Of a stretch of DNA of 61,602 nucleotides, positions 51,106-59,033 are shown piece by piece. The first letter of the stretch is position 1. The number at the start of each line of letters is the position of its first letter. The stretch is from an uncultured bacterium (GTDB lineage Bacteria; Patescibacteriota; Gracilibacteria; Absconditabacterales; Absconditicoccaceae): contig CALMEO010000044.1 of assembly GCA_937862935.1 (NCBI GenBank), forward strand, positions 1 through 61,602, given 5' to 3'. Under the pieces are notes generated by a model. That model was not told the DNA's origin. It made no database searches and was given only the letters and a program-made list of their open reading frames with translations. A program made the position numbers and the translations under genes.

Positions 51106-51560
51106 CACTAAAACAACAAATATTTGCTGATTTCATTACAGCAATGAAAGCAAAAAATGATGCAGCTAAATCTGCATTAAGCAGTGTTAAAGCTAAGATT
51201 ACAGAAGCAGAAAAAGCAACTGGAGATTGGAAACCCACAGACGGTGAAGTATTAAAAATTATTATTAAAGCAATTAAACAACGTGAAGAGTCTCAAACAA
51301 TCTACGAGAAAGCTGGGAGAGAAGAACAAGCATTAGCTGAAGCTTCAGAAGCTGCTGTATTGAAAAACTACTTACCGAAACCAATGACAGAAGACGAGAT
51401 CAGGAATGCAGTACGTTCTATCTCATCTGACTTACTTGGAGTTGTTTCTAACACACAAGCATTAAAAGGAAAGACAATTGGAGAGTTTAACAAACAGTTC
51501 AATGGTAGAGCTGACGTATCGATTGTTAAAAGAATAGTTGAAGAAATAGTTGGTAACTAA
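51102..51560 (+). CDS. GatB/YqeY-domain protein
   Basis: The 152-residue protein matches bacterial YqeY: LKQQIFADFITAMKAKNDAAKSALSSVKAKI, QREESQTIYEKAGREEQALAE, LKNYLPKPMTEDEI and a GRADVSIVKRIVEEI end. YqeY shares the tail domain of GatB, thought to contact tRNA during amidation. A role in the phage is unknown. Confidence 0.9.
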   Translation: MTLKQQIFADFITAMKAKNDAAKSALSSVKAKITEAEKATGDWKPTDGEVLKIIIKAIKQREESQTIYEKAGREEQALAEASEAAVLKNYLPKPMTEDEIRNAVRSISSDLLGVVSNTQALKGKTIGEFNKQFNGRADVSIVKRIVEEIVGN

Positions 51561-51582
51561 GTAGGTAATTATTATCTTTAGC
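51551..51582 (+). promoter_or_regulatory. Promoter (TTGGTAA...TATCTTTAG)
   Basis: TTG 51551-51553 in the last codons of the YqeY-like gene, 20 bases, TATCTTTAG 51574-51582; drives DNA ligase. Confidence 0.75.
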
Positions 51583-51597
51583 TACAAATTAAAACAT

Positions 51598-52905
51598 ATG
51601 CAAGATCAATCATTAGGTAAATTACAACAGTTCATTGATGATTCAAATCAAACCAATTCAAGTACAGATAAAATAAGTGTACTTAGGAAGTGGAGTGAGG
51701 ATGAAGACGTCAAAAAAGGGCTACATTATACTTACAATTTCTTTAAGAAGTATAACGTAACTTCTGTAAATTGTAAGAAGAGGTCTGATTTAATAGCTCC
51801 AGTTGAGAGTTGCCATGTTAACATCTTTCAACTATTGGATGATTTAAGTAACAGAGTGTTAACAGGTCATGAAGCAATTATGGCTGTTAATAGATTTGTT
51901 GCTGAGAATTCCGAGTACGAAGATTTGGTATGGTGTATCATTGATAGAAATCTTAAAACAAGATCAACTATCACGTTAATTAACAAAGTTATACCCGATT
52001 TAATACCCGTTTTTGACGTCGCATTAGCGTTGCCGTACGACGATAGAACCAAAAAGAAAGTAAACTGGAAAGATGGTTGGTATTGTTCCAGAAAGTTAGA
52101 TGGAGTAAGATGTTTAACCATCATTGACGAAAATGGTGAACCTACTTTTTATTCTAGAAAAGGGAATGAATTTACTTCGTTAGGTAAACTTGTTGAGGAA
52201 ATCAAGAAGCTTGGACTTAAAAACATGGTACTTGATGGTGAAATGTGTGTTGTTGACGAAGATGGAAATGAAAACTTTACTGCAATTGTAAGTGAAATCA
52301 AACGTAAAGATTACACTGTAGAAAATCCACAGTATTTGGTCTTTGACTTACTAACTTTAGAGGAATTTAATTCCAAAGTGTCTACCCGAGTGTTATCTGA
52401 AAGATATACCTCAATTAAAGAGTTACTAGATAATGTAGAGATTACAAGGATTAAAAGGGTAAAACAAGTTCTCATAGCTGATGAAGAGGAATTGAAAACT
52501 CTTACTACAATGGCTAAAGACCGTGAGTGGGAAGGCTTAATGTTACGTAAGGATTCTACCTACAAAGGTAAACGTTCTGATGAAATACTTAAAGTAAAAG
52601 CATTCCTTGATGCTGAATATGTTGTAAAAGGTACTGAGAGTTCTATCTCAAGAGTTATTATTAACGGAGAAGAAGTAGAAGAGGAAACTTTAAAATGTAT
52701 TGTAATTGAACATAAAGGATGTGATGTACAAGTTGGTTCAGGATTTAGTTTAGAACAACGTAGAAAATACTTTGCACATCCAGAAGAGATAATCGGTAAG
52801 ACAGTTACTGTCCAGTACTTTGAGGAGACTCAAAATCAACATGGAGGGTATTCATTACGATTCCCAGTAATTAAAGCAGTATATGATGATGAAAGAGATT
52901 TTTAA
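51598..52905 (+). CDS. ATP-dependent DNA ligase
   Basis: The 435-residue ligase has the KxDG motif I in CSRKLDGVR near residue 166, which carries the AMP. Motif III MVLDGEMCVVDEDG, motif IV EWEGLMLRK and motif V EILKVKAF follow, with an OB-fold at the C-terminus. The N-terminal 150 residues match the short helical domain of T4-like ligases. It seals nicks in replication and repair. It is the first gene after its promoter. Confidence 0.93.
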   Translation: MQDQSLGKLQQFIDDSNQTNSSTDKISVLRKWSEDEDVKKGLHYTYNFFKKYNVTSVNCKKRSDLIAPVESCHVNIFQLLDDLSNRVLTGHEAIMAVNRFVAENSEYEDLVWCIIDRNLKTRSTITLINKVIPDLIPVFDVALALPYDDRTKKKVNWKDGWYCSRKLDGVRCLTIIDENGEPTFYSRKGNEFTSLGKLVEEIKKLGLKNMVLDGEMCVVDEDGNENFTAIVSEIKRKDYTVENPQYLVFDLLTLEEFNSKVSTRVLSERYTSIKELLDNVEITRIKRVKQVLIADEEELKTLTTMAKDREWEGLMLRKDSTYKGKRSDEILKVKAFLDAEYVVKGTESSISRVIINGEEVEEETLKCIVIEHKGCDVQVGSGFSLEQRRKYFAHPEEIIGKTVTVQYFEETQNQHGGYSLRFPVIKAVYDDERDF

Positions 52906-53182
52906 GAAAGAGGATTTTAAGAAACTTAAAGAAGTTTATAAAGAGTTTTCTGAGACCGGGGTAGGGTCTTACATTGTACACTGGATTATTGGGATAATAG
53001 TTATGACTGTAGCAGCAGTAATCATTTACATTCTTACCTGTTTTGTTACATGGTCAATTCCTTTTCCTTCAAGCCCTTTAAAACACCCGGAACATGTTGG
53101 AATATTTGTAAGAATCTTTATTCTTGGATATTCTTTTGTGGTATTTGTAGTAACTTTCGGAGATAATGAGAGTGATTATTGA
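52889..53182 (+). CDS. Membrane protein, 97 aa
   Basis: The start at ATG 52889 overlaps the ligase end by 17 bases. Two membrane segments (about 30-53 and 72-92) flank a Pro-rich loop. No family is recognised. Confidence 0.6.
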   Translation: MKEIFKKEDFKKLKEVYKEFSETGVGSYIVHWIIGIIVMTVAAVIIYILTCFVTWSIPFPSSPLKHPEHVGIFVRIFILGYSFVVFVVTFGDNESDY

Positions 53183-53190
53183 TACAAAGT

Positions 53191-53222
53191 TTGATACTTT
53201 GATCTATTCTTTCTATCTTTAG
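53191..53222 (+). promoter_or_regulatory. Promoter within a hairpin loop
   Basis: TTG 53191-53193 lies in the loop of CAAAGT/ACTTTG (53185-53190/53196-53201). After 20 bases comes TATCTTTAG at 53214-53222. Confidence 0.7.
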
Positions 53223-53239
53223 GTTGTAATTAAAATTAA

Positions 53240-53512
53240 AGGTATAAATACAACTGTCCAGTTCTGTATACATACACTATTTGGCACTGTTCAGATATTA
53301 CAAAAGAGGACTTTTCTACATACCCGTTACTATCCTCCACACCCGTTACAAAGTTCGTAGACGCTACAGATGTGTATAGGTGGATTCAGGAATACTTAGC
53401 TAGAAAAGTAGACCAATCTCAAGCAAGACAAGATAATTTGTCGGATGTTCAACGTTTAGTAAATAAAGGATTTGATAAAGTAACGTCATTTAGACCAAAA
53501 ATAAATGTGTAA
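53240..53512 (+). pseudogene. Small gene with lost start codon
   Basis: An open frame of 90 codons ending VTSFRPKINV follows a promoter but has no ATG near its start. Inserting one G in the bases at 53243-53246 would restore ATGAAATAC directly after the usual AAAGGT leader. The protein reads WHCSDITKEDFSTYPLL and FVDATDVYRWIQEYLARK. A 1-base deletion or sequence error is likely. Confidence 0.55.
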
Positions 53513-53517
53513 AAGGT

Positions 53518-53549
53518 TTGTTAGGTTGTTTTATTCTTTCTATCTTTAG
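53518..53549 (+). promoter_or_regulatory. Promoter (TTTG...TATCTTTAG)
   Basis: TTG 53518-53520, 20 bases, TATCTTTAG 53541-53549, before the unit 53568-54861. Confidence 0.8.
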
Positions 53550-53567
53550 CTAAGAAATAAAGTGATT

Positions 53568-53819
53568 ATGAAAACATTATCTTTTACAATTAAGATTTCA
53601 CAAACTGATATTTTCAAACACAGTTCAACAAATGTTTACCTTAATAAGAAAACAGGAAAACTAAACTACGGGTTTGTTAGAGGTAAGTATGACTTTAACC
53701 AACAGGTTGAACTTAAAGTAGGTAGAACCACAGTATTTTCAACCAAACTTGTTGAATTGAAACCGAGTGAATCCCTTCTAAAAGAAGTTATTAAACAATA
53801 TAATTCACAAGTAAAATAA
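53568..53819 (+). CDS. Hypothetical protein, 83 aa
   Basis: ATG 53568 is preferred to GTG 53562. A basic beta-rich protein (SFTIKISQTDIFKHSSTNVYL). No family is recognised. First in its transcript. Confidence 0.65.
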   Translation: MKTLSFTIKISQTDIFKHSSTNVYLNKKTGKLNYGFVRGKYDFNQQVELKVGRTTVFSTKLVELKPSESLLKEVIKQYNSQVK

Positions 53820-53823
53820 GGTT

Positions 53824-54048
53824 ATGGTAAGTAAATTTATATCGGTAAAAAAGCTTAACTTTCTTCAAGAAGCTATCAAGTTTTTGGACAACTACAAAAC
53901 TCCCGTAGGTGAAGAACACCTAATTATAACTGAACCTGTTGATGGAACAGCTTCAGTAGATGGTCACAAATCTAAACTTCTTGCTAGGTTAGGTGAAATT
54001 AATATTGAACGAGAAGAAATCATTACGAAACTTCTACAAAAAAACTAA
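53824..54048 (+). CDS. Hypothetical protein, 74 aa
   Basis: A mixed helical protein (LNFLQEAIKFLDNYKTP...LLARLGEINIEREEIITKLL). No family is recognised. Located in the 53568 unit. Confidence 0.6.
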   Translation: MVSKFISVKKLNFLQEAIKFLDNYKTPVGEEHLIITEPVDGTASVDGHKSKLLARLGEINIEREEIITKLLQKN

Positions 54049-54051
54049 GTT

Positions 54052-54435
54052 ATGGAAAAAACTAAATTACAAATACTTAAACATATTGCAGACGGGTATT
54101 ACTTTGGTGAAAATCCAACCTACGAGCAACTGTTAGAAGCTGCGTATAACAACTATTACCGTTGTATTGCAAAAATGCCTACGGATATCTTCATTTTAGG
54201 AACTGTTGAACGTTATGTGATAAAGGATTTAGAACATGCCAACCGTATCTTAGACTTAGTTAAGGAAGTTGTTACTGAAATTATGGAATATTCTGGATTT
54301 GAATTGACATTTACAGACGGAGAATGGCTTGAATTGAAAATAGTTGAGGAAAAAACTACTTCCTTTCTTAAACCCCATAAGTATATCCTTTCAAGTGCAA
54401 ACAAACGTTACATGTCTGAATTTTTTGAAGTATAA
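54052..54435 (+). CDS. Hypothetical protein, 127 aa
   Basis: A mostly helical, slightly acidic protein (QILKHIADGYYFGENPTYEQLLEAAY). No family is recognised. It starts three bases after the preceding stop. Confidence 0.6.
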   Translation: MEKTKLQILKHIADGYYFGENPTYEQLLEAAYNNYYRCIAKMPTDIFILGTVERYVIKDLEHANRILDLVKEVVTEIMEYSGFELTFTDGEWLELKIVEEKTTSFLKPHKYILSSANKRYMSEFFEV

Positions 54436-54438
54436 CTT

Positions 54439-54861
54439 ATGACGAGAATTAATGCATTCATTCCGGTTGAGGATTTATCAAACAAACATTTGATTGCCGA
54501 ACATAGAGAGATAAAACGTATACCAAATCACGTAGCTAAACATTTTAAGAAACTTTCACTAACAAAGATACCTAAACAGTTTACTCTTAATACAGGTCAC
54601 GTTACTTTCTTTTTTGATAAAGGAGAGTTCACATACAAACGGTATGAACAACTCTACGAGGAGTGTAAGAGGAGAGGATTTAATGTTACGTATTTTGGAC
54701 ATGCTTGGGACATTTATAGCGACATATCCACTAACTGGTACAAAGATATTAAAGCTACTCCTCAGGAAAAAATACGCATACAAACTCTTATTAGAGACAG
54801 GATTAGAAGTAATGAACAGAAAGCACTCGAAAAAAAGTTAGCAAAAAAGTTGGTAGCTTAA
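54439..54861 (+). CDS. Hypothetical basic protein, 140 aa
   Basis: Basic throughout, with strand-rich middle (FTLNTGHVTFFFDKGEFTYKRYEQLYEECKRRGFNV) and a Lys/Arg-rich helical tail (RSNEQKALEKKLAKKLVA). The pattern of a strand, YEQLYEECKRRGFNV and another strand recalls pyrimidine-dimer-glycosylase (DenV)-like phage proteins. That similarity is noted with low confidence. The next promoter overlaps its last codons. Confidence 0.55.
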   Translation: MTRINAFIPVEDLSNKHLIAEHREIKRIPNHVAKHFKKLSLTKIPKQFTLNTGHVTFFFDKGEFTYKRYEQLYEECKRRGFNVTYFGHAWDIYSDISTNWYKDIKATPQEKIRIQTLIRDRIRSNEQKALEKKLAKKLVA

Positions 54862-54881
54862 TTTATTCACCATATCTTTAG
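54850..54881 (+). promoter_or_regulatory. Promoter (TTGGTAG...TATCTTTAG)
   Basis: TTG 54850-54852 in the codons before the stop, 20 bases, TATCTTTAG 54873-54881. Confidence 0.85.
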
Positions 54882-54905
54882 CTAGTAATTAAAACAATAA
54901 GTGTT

Positions 54906-55685
54906 ATGATAGATATTTTAAACGAGAAAATCGAAGAGTTAGCCAAACAGAAACAAGCTGTTCATCATGCAAGATGGGAAGTTGAACAAGAGTTCATCAA
55001 GGAAATGAATGAACACTTTAGTAAGTTTTTCAGAGGTACCGTATCGGAAGATGTTACTGTAAGTTGTACAAGTACTTCTATTCAATTTCAAAAGAAAAAC
55101 GAAGAAGGAACTTACGACAAAGAAATGTTCAACCTATACCTAAAGGAAAATTACTTCAGTAAAGAGGAACAACCTCCGTACAGAGGTCTTGAAATTAGTT
55201 ACTATACAACTTCAACTAACTCAGAATGGGAGTTACAAAGGTTGATTAATCTTGGAAGAGTTGCAGAAACTTTTAGTAAGTTCAAGGAAGAGATATTAGC
55301 TGATGCAAACAATCTTCGTACAACTTACTTAGAAAGAATAGAGAAAGGTAATTACTGGAGAGATGGTTACGATCTTGATAAGCAAATTGAAAGTATCAAA
55401 AAAGTAATTAAGGAACAGGAAACGAACTCTATTAGAGAACAGTTGTTCAAAGATGGAATAACATTTAGTAAAGGAGTTCACGTTAGGTTAAAATTTAACT
55501 TTGAACCGTTTATAAGAACTATTAAGTTAGTTGACTTAAGTAGATCAGAAAAGAAAGCAACTGCAATATTCACTTACGAACATGGAAATCATACTGCCAG
55601 GGAAGAGAATGTAGATGTAGTAAAAGTAACCGAACAGGTATTAGGTTACGGTAAAAGTATTATTCAATCGGAAACGGTAGAATAG
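54906..55685 (+). CDS. Hypothetical protein, 259 aa
   Basis: The N-terminal 25 residues form an amphipathic helix (IEELAKQKQAVHHARWEVEQ). The middle is mixed and residues 130-180 are coiled. No family is recognised. It is the only gene of its transcript and ends before a terminator. Confidence 0.65.
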   Translation: MIDILNEKIEELAKQKQAVHHARWEVEQEFIKEMNEHFSKFFRGTVSEDVTVSCTSTSIQFQKKNEEGTYDKEMFNLYLKENYFSKEEQPPYRGLEISYYTTSTNSEWELQRLINLGRVAETFSKFKEEILADANNLRTTYLERIEKGNYWRDGYDLDKQIESIKKVIKEQETNSIREQLFKDGITFSKGVHVRLKFNFEPFIRTIKLVDLSRSEKKATAIFTYEHGNHTAREENVDVVKVTEQVLGYGKSIIQSETVE

Positions 55686-55706
55686 TTTTAATTACACACC
55701 TGGAAT

Positions 55707-55730
55707 AGGCTACTGAAAAGTAGCCTTTTT
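55707..55730 (+). terminator. Rho-independent terminator
   Basis: AGGCTACT/AGTAGCCT, 8-bp perfect stem with a GAAA loop and a T-run. Confidence 0.9.
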
Positions 55731-55747
55731 CTTTTAAAAAAAAAAGT

Positions 55748-55779
55748 TTGTGAGTATGATTTATTCTTACTATCTTTAG
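55748..55779 (+). promoter_or_regulatory. Promoter (TTTG...TATCTTTAG)
   Basis: TTG 55748-55750, 20 bases, TATCTTTAG 55771-55779, after an A-run. Confidence 0.85.
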
Positions 55780-55802
55780 CTTGTAATTAAAACAAATAAC
55801 AA

Positions 55803-56105
55803 ATGGACTACGGAAAAAAGTATTTTACGAACACAAACAAGTTTGGAGTTGGAAGAGTTGAAACTATGAGAATGGTTAATCAACCGGAAATATTGAACTT
55901 TATCACTCATAATCCGGGAAAGACAGAGCTTCAAATTATGGAAGAACTGTATAACTATCCAAACTACATTGGTATCTTCCAAGAAAGTAACAAGAAGTAT
56001 GCTGATAGATTACGGTCTTTGTTACATGCTAAGAAGATTTCCAGAGTTAAAGCTAGAACTGCAGACGGACCTCGATTTATTTACTTTACTACTTACGAGA
56101 AATAG
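55803..56105 (+). CDS. Winged-helix-like protein, 100 aa
   Basis: Residues 28-85 fit a winged helix: LNFITHNPGKTELQIMEEL, DRLRSLLHAKKISRVKA and a wing GPRFIYFTT. It may regulate early genes. It is the sole gene between two promoters. Confidence 0.6.
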   Translation: MDYGKKYFTNTNKFGVGRVETMRMVNQPEILNFITHNPGKTELQIMEELYNYPNYIGIFQESNKKYADRLRSLLHAKKISRVKARTADGPRFIYFTTYEK

Positions 56106-56112
56106 TAAAAAA

Positions 56113-56158
56113 AGTTAGAGGAGTAGTTGATACTCTGCTAATTTTTACATATCTTTAG
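56113..56158 (+). promoter_or_regulatory. Promoter with -33 TTG in a GTTGA hairpin loop
   Basis: GAGTA/TACTC (56121-56125/56131-56135) closes loop GTTGA; TTG 56127-56129, 20 bases, TATCTTTAG 56150-56158. An A-run precedes and T-rich bases follow the hairpin. Confidence 0.8.
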
Positions 56159-56183
56159 GGTGTAATTAAAACAAATAAGAGTT

Positions 56184-56492
56184 ATGTCAACAGAAATCAA
56201 AAAGTACTGTAATCAACACTTCTATACAGATGTTCATCCTTGGGAGGTTGTTGAAGTTATTAACGAGAAAAAAGTGGTAATCCGTCCAATGAAAGAGATT
56301 AGAAAGACTGATCCAATCATCATACCGGGAGGATTTGCTGGACACTGTATTAACAATAGAGCAATTGAATATGACTATGAATCAATACCGGATGCTCAGA
56401 CAATGACAATTAAGTTACATAAAAAAGGGTGGAACTTTGGCCAATTCAGGATGTCAGACGAACCCCTATATTATTACGATTATAATTTCTAA
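56184..56492 (+). CDS. Hypothetical protein, 102 aa
   Basis: A mixed beta protein (WEVVEVINEKKVVIRPMKEIRKTDPIIIPGGFAGHC). Its pattern of conserved Gly and aromatic residues suggests a fold shared with other small phage early proteins. No family is recognised. Confidence 0.65.
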   Translation: MSTEIKKYCNQHFYTDVHPWEVVEVINEKKVVIRPMKEIRKTDPIIIPGGFAGHCINNRAIEYDYESIPDAQTMTIKLHKKGWNFGQFRMSDEPLYYYDYNF

Positions 56493-56499
56493 AAAAAGT

Positions 56500-56542
56500 T
56501 AGCAGATTAGTTGATAGTCTGCTTTCTTTTAATTATCTTTAG
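56500..56542 (+). promoter_or_regulatory. Promoter/terminator fusion with GTTGA loop
   Basis: AGCAGATTA (56501-56509) pairs with TAGTCTGCT (56515-56523) around GTTGA, 9 bp with one G-U, then T-rich. TTG 56511-56513, 20 bases, TATCTTTAG 56534-56542. Confidence 0.8.
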
Positions 56543-56567
56543 CTAGTAATTAAAACAAATAAGAGTT

Positions 56568-56825
56568 ATGGCATTAGGAAGAAAAGCAATGATGACATTC
56601 CTTGAGAAAAAAGGATGTAACGTAGTAGGTGACACAGAACGTTTTAATGGAATGGAAGGAGGTATTTAGCTAAGTGGAGAAGAGGATGACGGGTTGTTTG
56701 ATTATTATTCTCAAAGTTCAAAGTTTGAATTGGGGATACTTAAGACACTTCAGGAAGCTGTTGAAGAACAGGGATGGTGGTTTGAATGGAATGACCCTGG
56801 AACAATAATGTGTTGGCCAAATTAA
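56568..56825 (+). pseudogene. Small early gene with in-frame TAG (33 + 51 codons)
   Basis: ATG 56568 follows a promoter and reads MALGRKAMMTFLEKKG...GMEGGI, then TAG at 56667-56669. It continues in frame LSGEEDDGLFDYYSQ...GWWFEWNDPGTIMCWPN to TAA 56823. The GGI-LSGE context suggests Trp (TGG) at the amber position. It could be a nonsense mutation, readthrough or sequence error. No family name is assigned. Confidence 0.6.
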
Positions 56826-56842
56826 AATAATTAGAGGAAGGG

Positions 56843-56874
56843 TTGGTAGTTCAATCCTTTCTCCTTATCTTTAG
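56843..56874 (+). promoter_or_regulatory. Promoter/terminator fusion
   Basis: AAGGGTTG/CAATCCTT (one G-U) surrounds the -33; TTG 56843-56845, 20 bases, TATCTTTAG 56866-56874. Confidence 0.8.
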
Positions 56875-56898
56875 GTATAATTAAAAAACTTAAAGGTT

Positions 56899-57159
56899 AT
56901 GTTGGTACAAGATTTATTACGTGAAACATCTAACAAAAAGATATTCACAGTTACATTTAGAAAAAGAACTACAGGAGAATTACGAACAATGAATGCTATG
57001 AGAGGTGTTCGTAAAGGAGTAACAGGAGAGGGTCTACCTTTTGATCCTTCTAAAAAGAACTTGTTAACAGTCTACGATATGAAGAAGAGGGGTCACAGGT
57101 TTGTCAACTTAGATGAGGTGATTTCCTTTACAGCAAATAAGAAAAAGTTTCAAAAATAG
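56899..57159 (+). CDS. FTVTF-domain protein, 86 aa
   Basis: It starts LLRETSNKKIFTVTFRKRTTGELRTMNAM, matching the C-terminal domain of the protein at 452 (KFFTVTFIKKDGSRR). The stretch LLTVYDMKKRGHRFVNLDEVISF parallels YILVKDISAVRRK...NLQTIESITL. This small beta module may bind nucleic acid. It is a single-gene transcript. Confidence 0.7.
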   Translation: MLVQDLLRETSNKKIFTVTFRKRTTGELRTMNAMRGVRKGVTGEGLPFDPSKKNLLTVYDMKKRGHRFVNLDEVISFTANKKKFQK

Positions 57160-57160
57160 T

Positions 57161-57191
57161 TTGAGAGTTTAAAAATTTACACTATCTTTAG
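57161..57191 (+). promoter_or_regulatory. Promoter, 19-base spacer
   Basis: TTG 57161-57163, 19 bases, TATCTTTAG 57183-57191, overlapping the preceding stop. Confidence 0.7.
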
Positions 57192-57216
57192 TTTATAAGT
57201 AAAATCATTGTTAATT

Positions 57217-57552
57217 ATGAAACAAATTACACCTCAACAAGCACAAGAAATTATCAACATTGCTTGTACTGATTCAGATTACGGAAAGTTAAATAAGAAC
57301 GGTATGTACACCCCTAAGACAGGTTTTGTAATTGCAAAAACAATGGGAAAAGTAAGAAACGGGAGCATAGTAAAAGTTATCAAAATTGACAAAGGTAACA
57401 GCTCGTGTGTTAACAAAGTAGGAGATATTGGAACTGTACGTGGTTACTGTAGTGACTTAGGAAGTGAAGGAGGATTTAGAGTTCAAGTAGAGAGTAGAGG
57501 TAGGTTCAGTAATTGGCAAGATATCACAGAAGTTGAAATACTACAGTATTAG
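57217..57552 (+). CDS. Hypothetical protein, 111 aa
   Basis: ATG 57217 is chosen. The second half resembles a small beta barrel with KVGDIGTVRGYCSDLGSEGGFRVQVESRGRFSNW, a KOW/SH3-like look. No family is named. Confidence 0.6.
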   Translation: MKQITPQQAQEIINIACTDSDYGKLNKNGMYTPKTGFVIAKTMGKVRNGSIVKVIKIDKGNSSCVNKVGDIGTVRGYCSDLGSEGGFRVQVESRGRFSNWQDITEVEILQY

Positions 57553-57591
57553 TGTTACAAAAGGAAAAAGTAATAATAAATCTCAGGTAAT

Positions 57592-57669
57592 ATGGTAATG
57601 ATAGTCTTAGCAATATTTTTGATAATGTTAATATCAATAGACAGTGATAATAATGACTTTCCTTATTGA
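57592..57669 (+). CDS. Possible membrane peptide, 25 aa
   Basis: MVMIVLAIFLIMLISIDSD is one hydrophobic helix with a short polar end. It is very short and lacks a good promoter, so it may not be a gene. Confidence 0.3.
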   Translation: MVMIVLAIFLIMLISIDSDNNDFPY

Positions 57670-57693
57670 AATTTGTTTAATTAAAGTAAAAGT

Positions 57694-57723
57694 TTGTTGG
57701 ATTAAAAATTAGTTGTATCTTTG
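57694..57723 (+). promoter_or_regulatory. Promoter matching the classic TTTG/TAnnTTTG consensus
   Basis: TTTG ending at 57696, 19 bases, TATCTTTG 57716-57723. This is the only site here with the host-type final G. Confidence 0.8.
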
Positions 57724-57737
57724 TAGAAATAAATTAT

Positions 57738-57932
57738 ATGTCAGAAAAATTTGCTCCTAAAAAAATGGTTCTTAAATGGTGGAATAGTCTTCCTACTAAT
57801 ATGAAAGATGTGTTCATTAAACTAACTTATGGTGATGATATTAATACTATTGATTTAAAAATGAAAAAAGAAATGTATAATAGGTATGATTTAGTTACTG
57901 AATCAGACCTTATTGAAAAAAACTTGATATAA
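57738..57932 (+). CDS. Hypothetical protein, 64 aa
   Basis: A helical protein with PKKMVLKWWNSLPTNMKDVFIKLTYGDD. No family is recognised. Codon choice (many -AT, -TT ends) is slightly different from neighbours. It follows a classic promoter. Confidence 0.6.
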   Translation: MSEKFAPKKMVLKWWNSLPTNMKDVFIKLTYGDDINTIDLKMKKEMYNRYDLVTESDLIEKNLI

Positions 57933-57953
57933 ACAAAACAGAGATACTTATGA

Positions 57954-57962
57954 TATCTTTAG
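57954..57962 (+). promoter_or_regulatory. -7 box of a weak promoter
   Basis: TATCTTTAG 57954-57962 lies three bases before ATG 57966. No TTG is at the usual distance (nearest 27 bases), so strength is doubtful. Confidence 0.4.
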
Positions 57963-57965
57963 CTT

Positions 57966-58385
57966 ATGTCACAATATAAAGGAAGTCAAGGTAAATGGGT
58001 AATGCATCCAAACGGTGAAGTAGTTACTACAGTAGATGGAAAGTTTATCTGTCTTATGACCAAACCAGGAATATTAATAACTGAAGAAAAGAAATGTGAT
58101 GCTTTACTTATTTCTAAATCTCCAGAAATGTTAGAGTTCTTAAAAAAGGTAATGAACTCACACCCGGATGGTAACCCAATGTTGTTAATTGAAGAAGCAA
58201 AAAGACTGTACAAAGAAGCAACAACATTTACGAGAGTGAAAATAATCCACGTAAAATGGGATGTAGAGAAACAGGATTGGGAAAAGTCTAGAGAAGAAAT
58301 AGAACAAATGGGAAGGGTAATTAAAGAGCAGTACATATCTACGGCTTCAAGAATAGACTATTGGGTAGAGAAATCCATTGTCTAA
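57966..58385 (+). CDS. Hypothetical protein, 139 aa
   Basis: The first half (GKWVMHPNGEVVTTVDGKFICLMTKPG...DALLISKSPEMLEFLKKVM) resembles phage early proteins with a beta-sheet followed by a helix. The C-terminal part is helical and charged. Its mRNA would be nearly leaderless if transcribed from the box at 57954. Confidence 0.6.
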   Translation: MSQYKGSQGKWVMHPNGEVVTTVDGKFICLMTKPGILITEEKKCDALLISKSPEMLEFLKKVMNSHPDGNPMLLIEEAKRLYKEATTFTRVKIIHVKWDVEKQDWEKSREEIEQMGRVIKEQYISTASRIDYWVEKSIV

Positions 58386-58434
58386 CAAAGTGTTTTATTG
58401 TTTATAGATCTTTATATTAAAAGTGTAAGAACTT

Positions 58435-58557
58435 ATGAGAGACCCATTGAGAATTATTGAGAAAATGGTTAAATTGTTATTCATTTACAAAAGGTATAAA
58501 GTGTACAAAAGGGAAAAGAGGTATAGAAAAATACAATTAGGTAATGATAAGGAATAG
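58435..58557 (+). CDS. Small very basic protein, 40 aa
   Basis: MRDPLRIIEKMVKLLFIYKRYKVYKREKRYR is strongly positive and amphipathic. The start context ACTTATG fits. No function is recognised. Confidence 0.45.
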   Translation: MRDPLRIIEKMVKLLFIYKRYKVYKREKRYRKIQLGNDKE

Positions 58558-58572
58558 AAAGAACCTATTATT

Positions 58573-58835
58573 ATGTGTATTAATCTGGAAGATAAAGTAG
58601 TAGGTAAGGAATTGGGGATTGGGGTCTATGCATACCCGTCTACTTATCCCCTATATACCCGGCTCTTATTCCCGTTTACTTAATACCCGGAACATTAGAA
58701 GATTCTTACCAAATTCAGGAATTCATTAATGATTCAATGATCAACCCTATACAAGAATTCCAGAAATTTTATGAATTCTTTAAAAAAAAACAGGAAACCC
58801 TGTTCCCGTTGAATTGTTACCCGGAATTTACTTAA
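58573..58835 (+). pseudogene. Degenerate gene, frameshifted
   Basis: ATG 58573 gives 36 codons (MCINLEDKVVGKELGIGVYAYP). A second frame from about 58637 encodes VYLSPIYPALIPVYLIPGTL and EDSYQIQEFINDSM through to TAA 58833, with no start. One base change near 58635 would join them. The DNA holds several ACCCG(T/G) motifs. Confidence 0.4.
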
Positions 58836-58976
58836 AAAATTTAATCAATTTCAGGAATTTACTTATACTTTAGAAGTTGTACGTAATAACAAAAAGTAAA
58901 AAGTCTAAGTAGATTTCAGAATTTACTTCTAAATCATAAGTAAACAGGTTTTTACTTTAAACTTTTAAGAAAAAAG
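58836..58976. other. Non-coding stretch with imperfect CAGGAATTTACTT repeats
   Basis: No gene is supported. The stretch TTCAGGAATTTACTTAT near 58850 recurs imperfectly near 58916 (TTCAGAATTTACTTCT) and near 58823. Otherwise nothing is seen. Confidence 0.4.
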
Positions 58977-59008
58977 TTGATTCTTATAGGTAAACTTACT
59001 ATCTTTAG
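58977..59008 (+). promoter_or_regulatory. Promoter (GTTGA...TATCTTTAG)
   Basis: TTG 58977-58979 after an A-run, 20 bases, TATCTTTAG 59000-59008. Confidence 0.85.
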
Positions 59009-59033
59009 CTTGTAATTAAAACAAATAAAAGTT

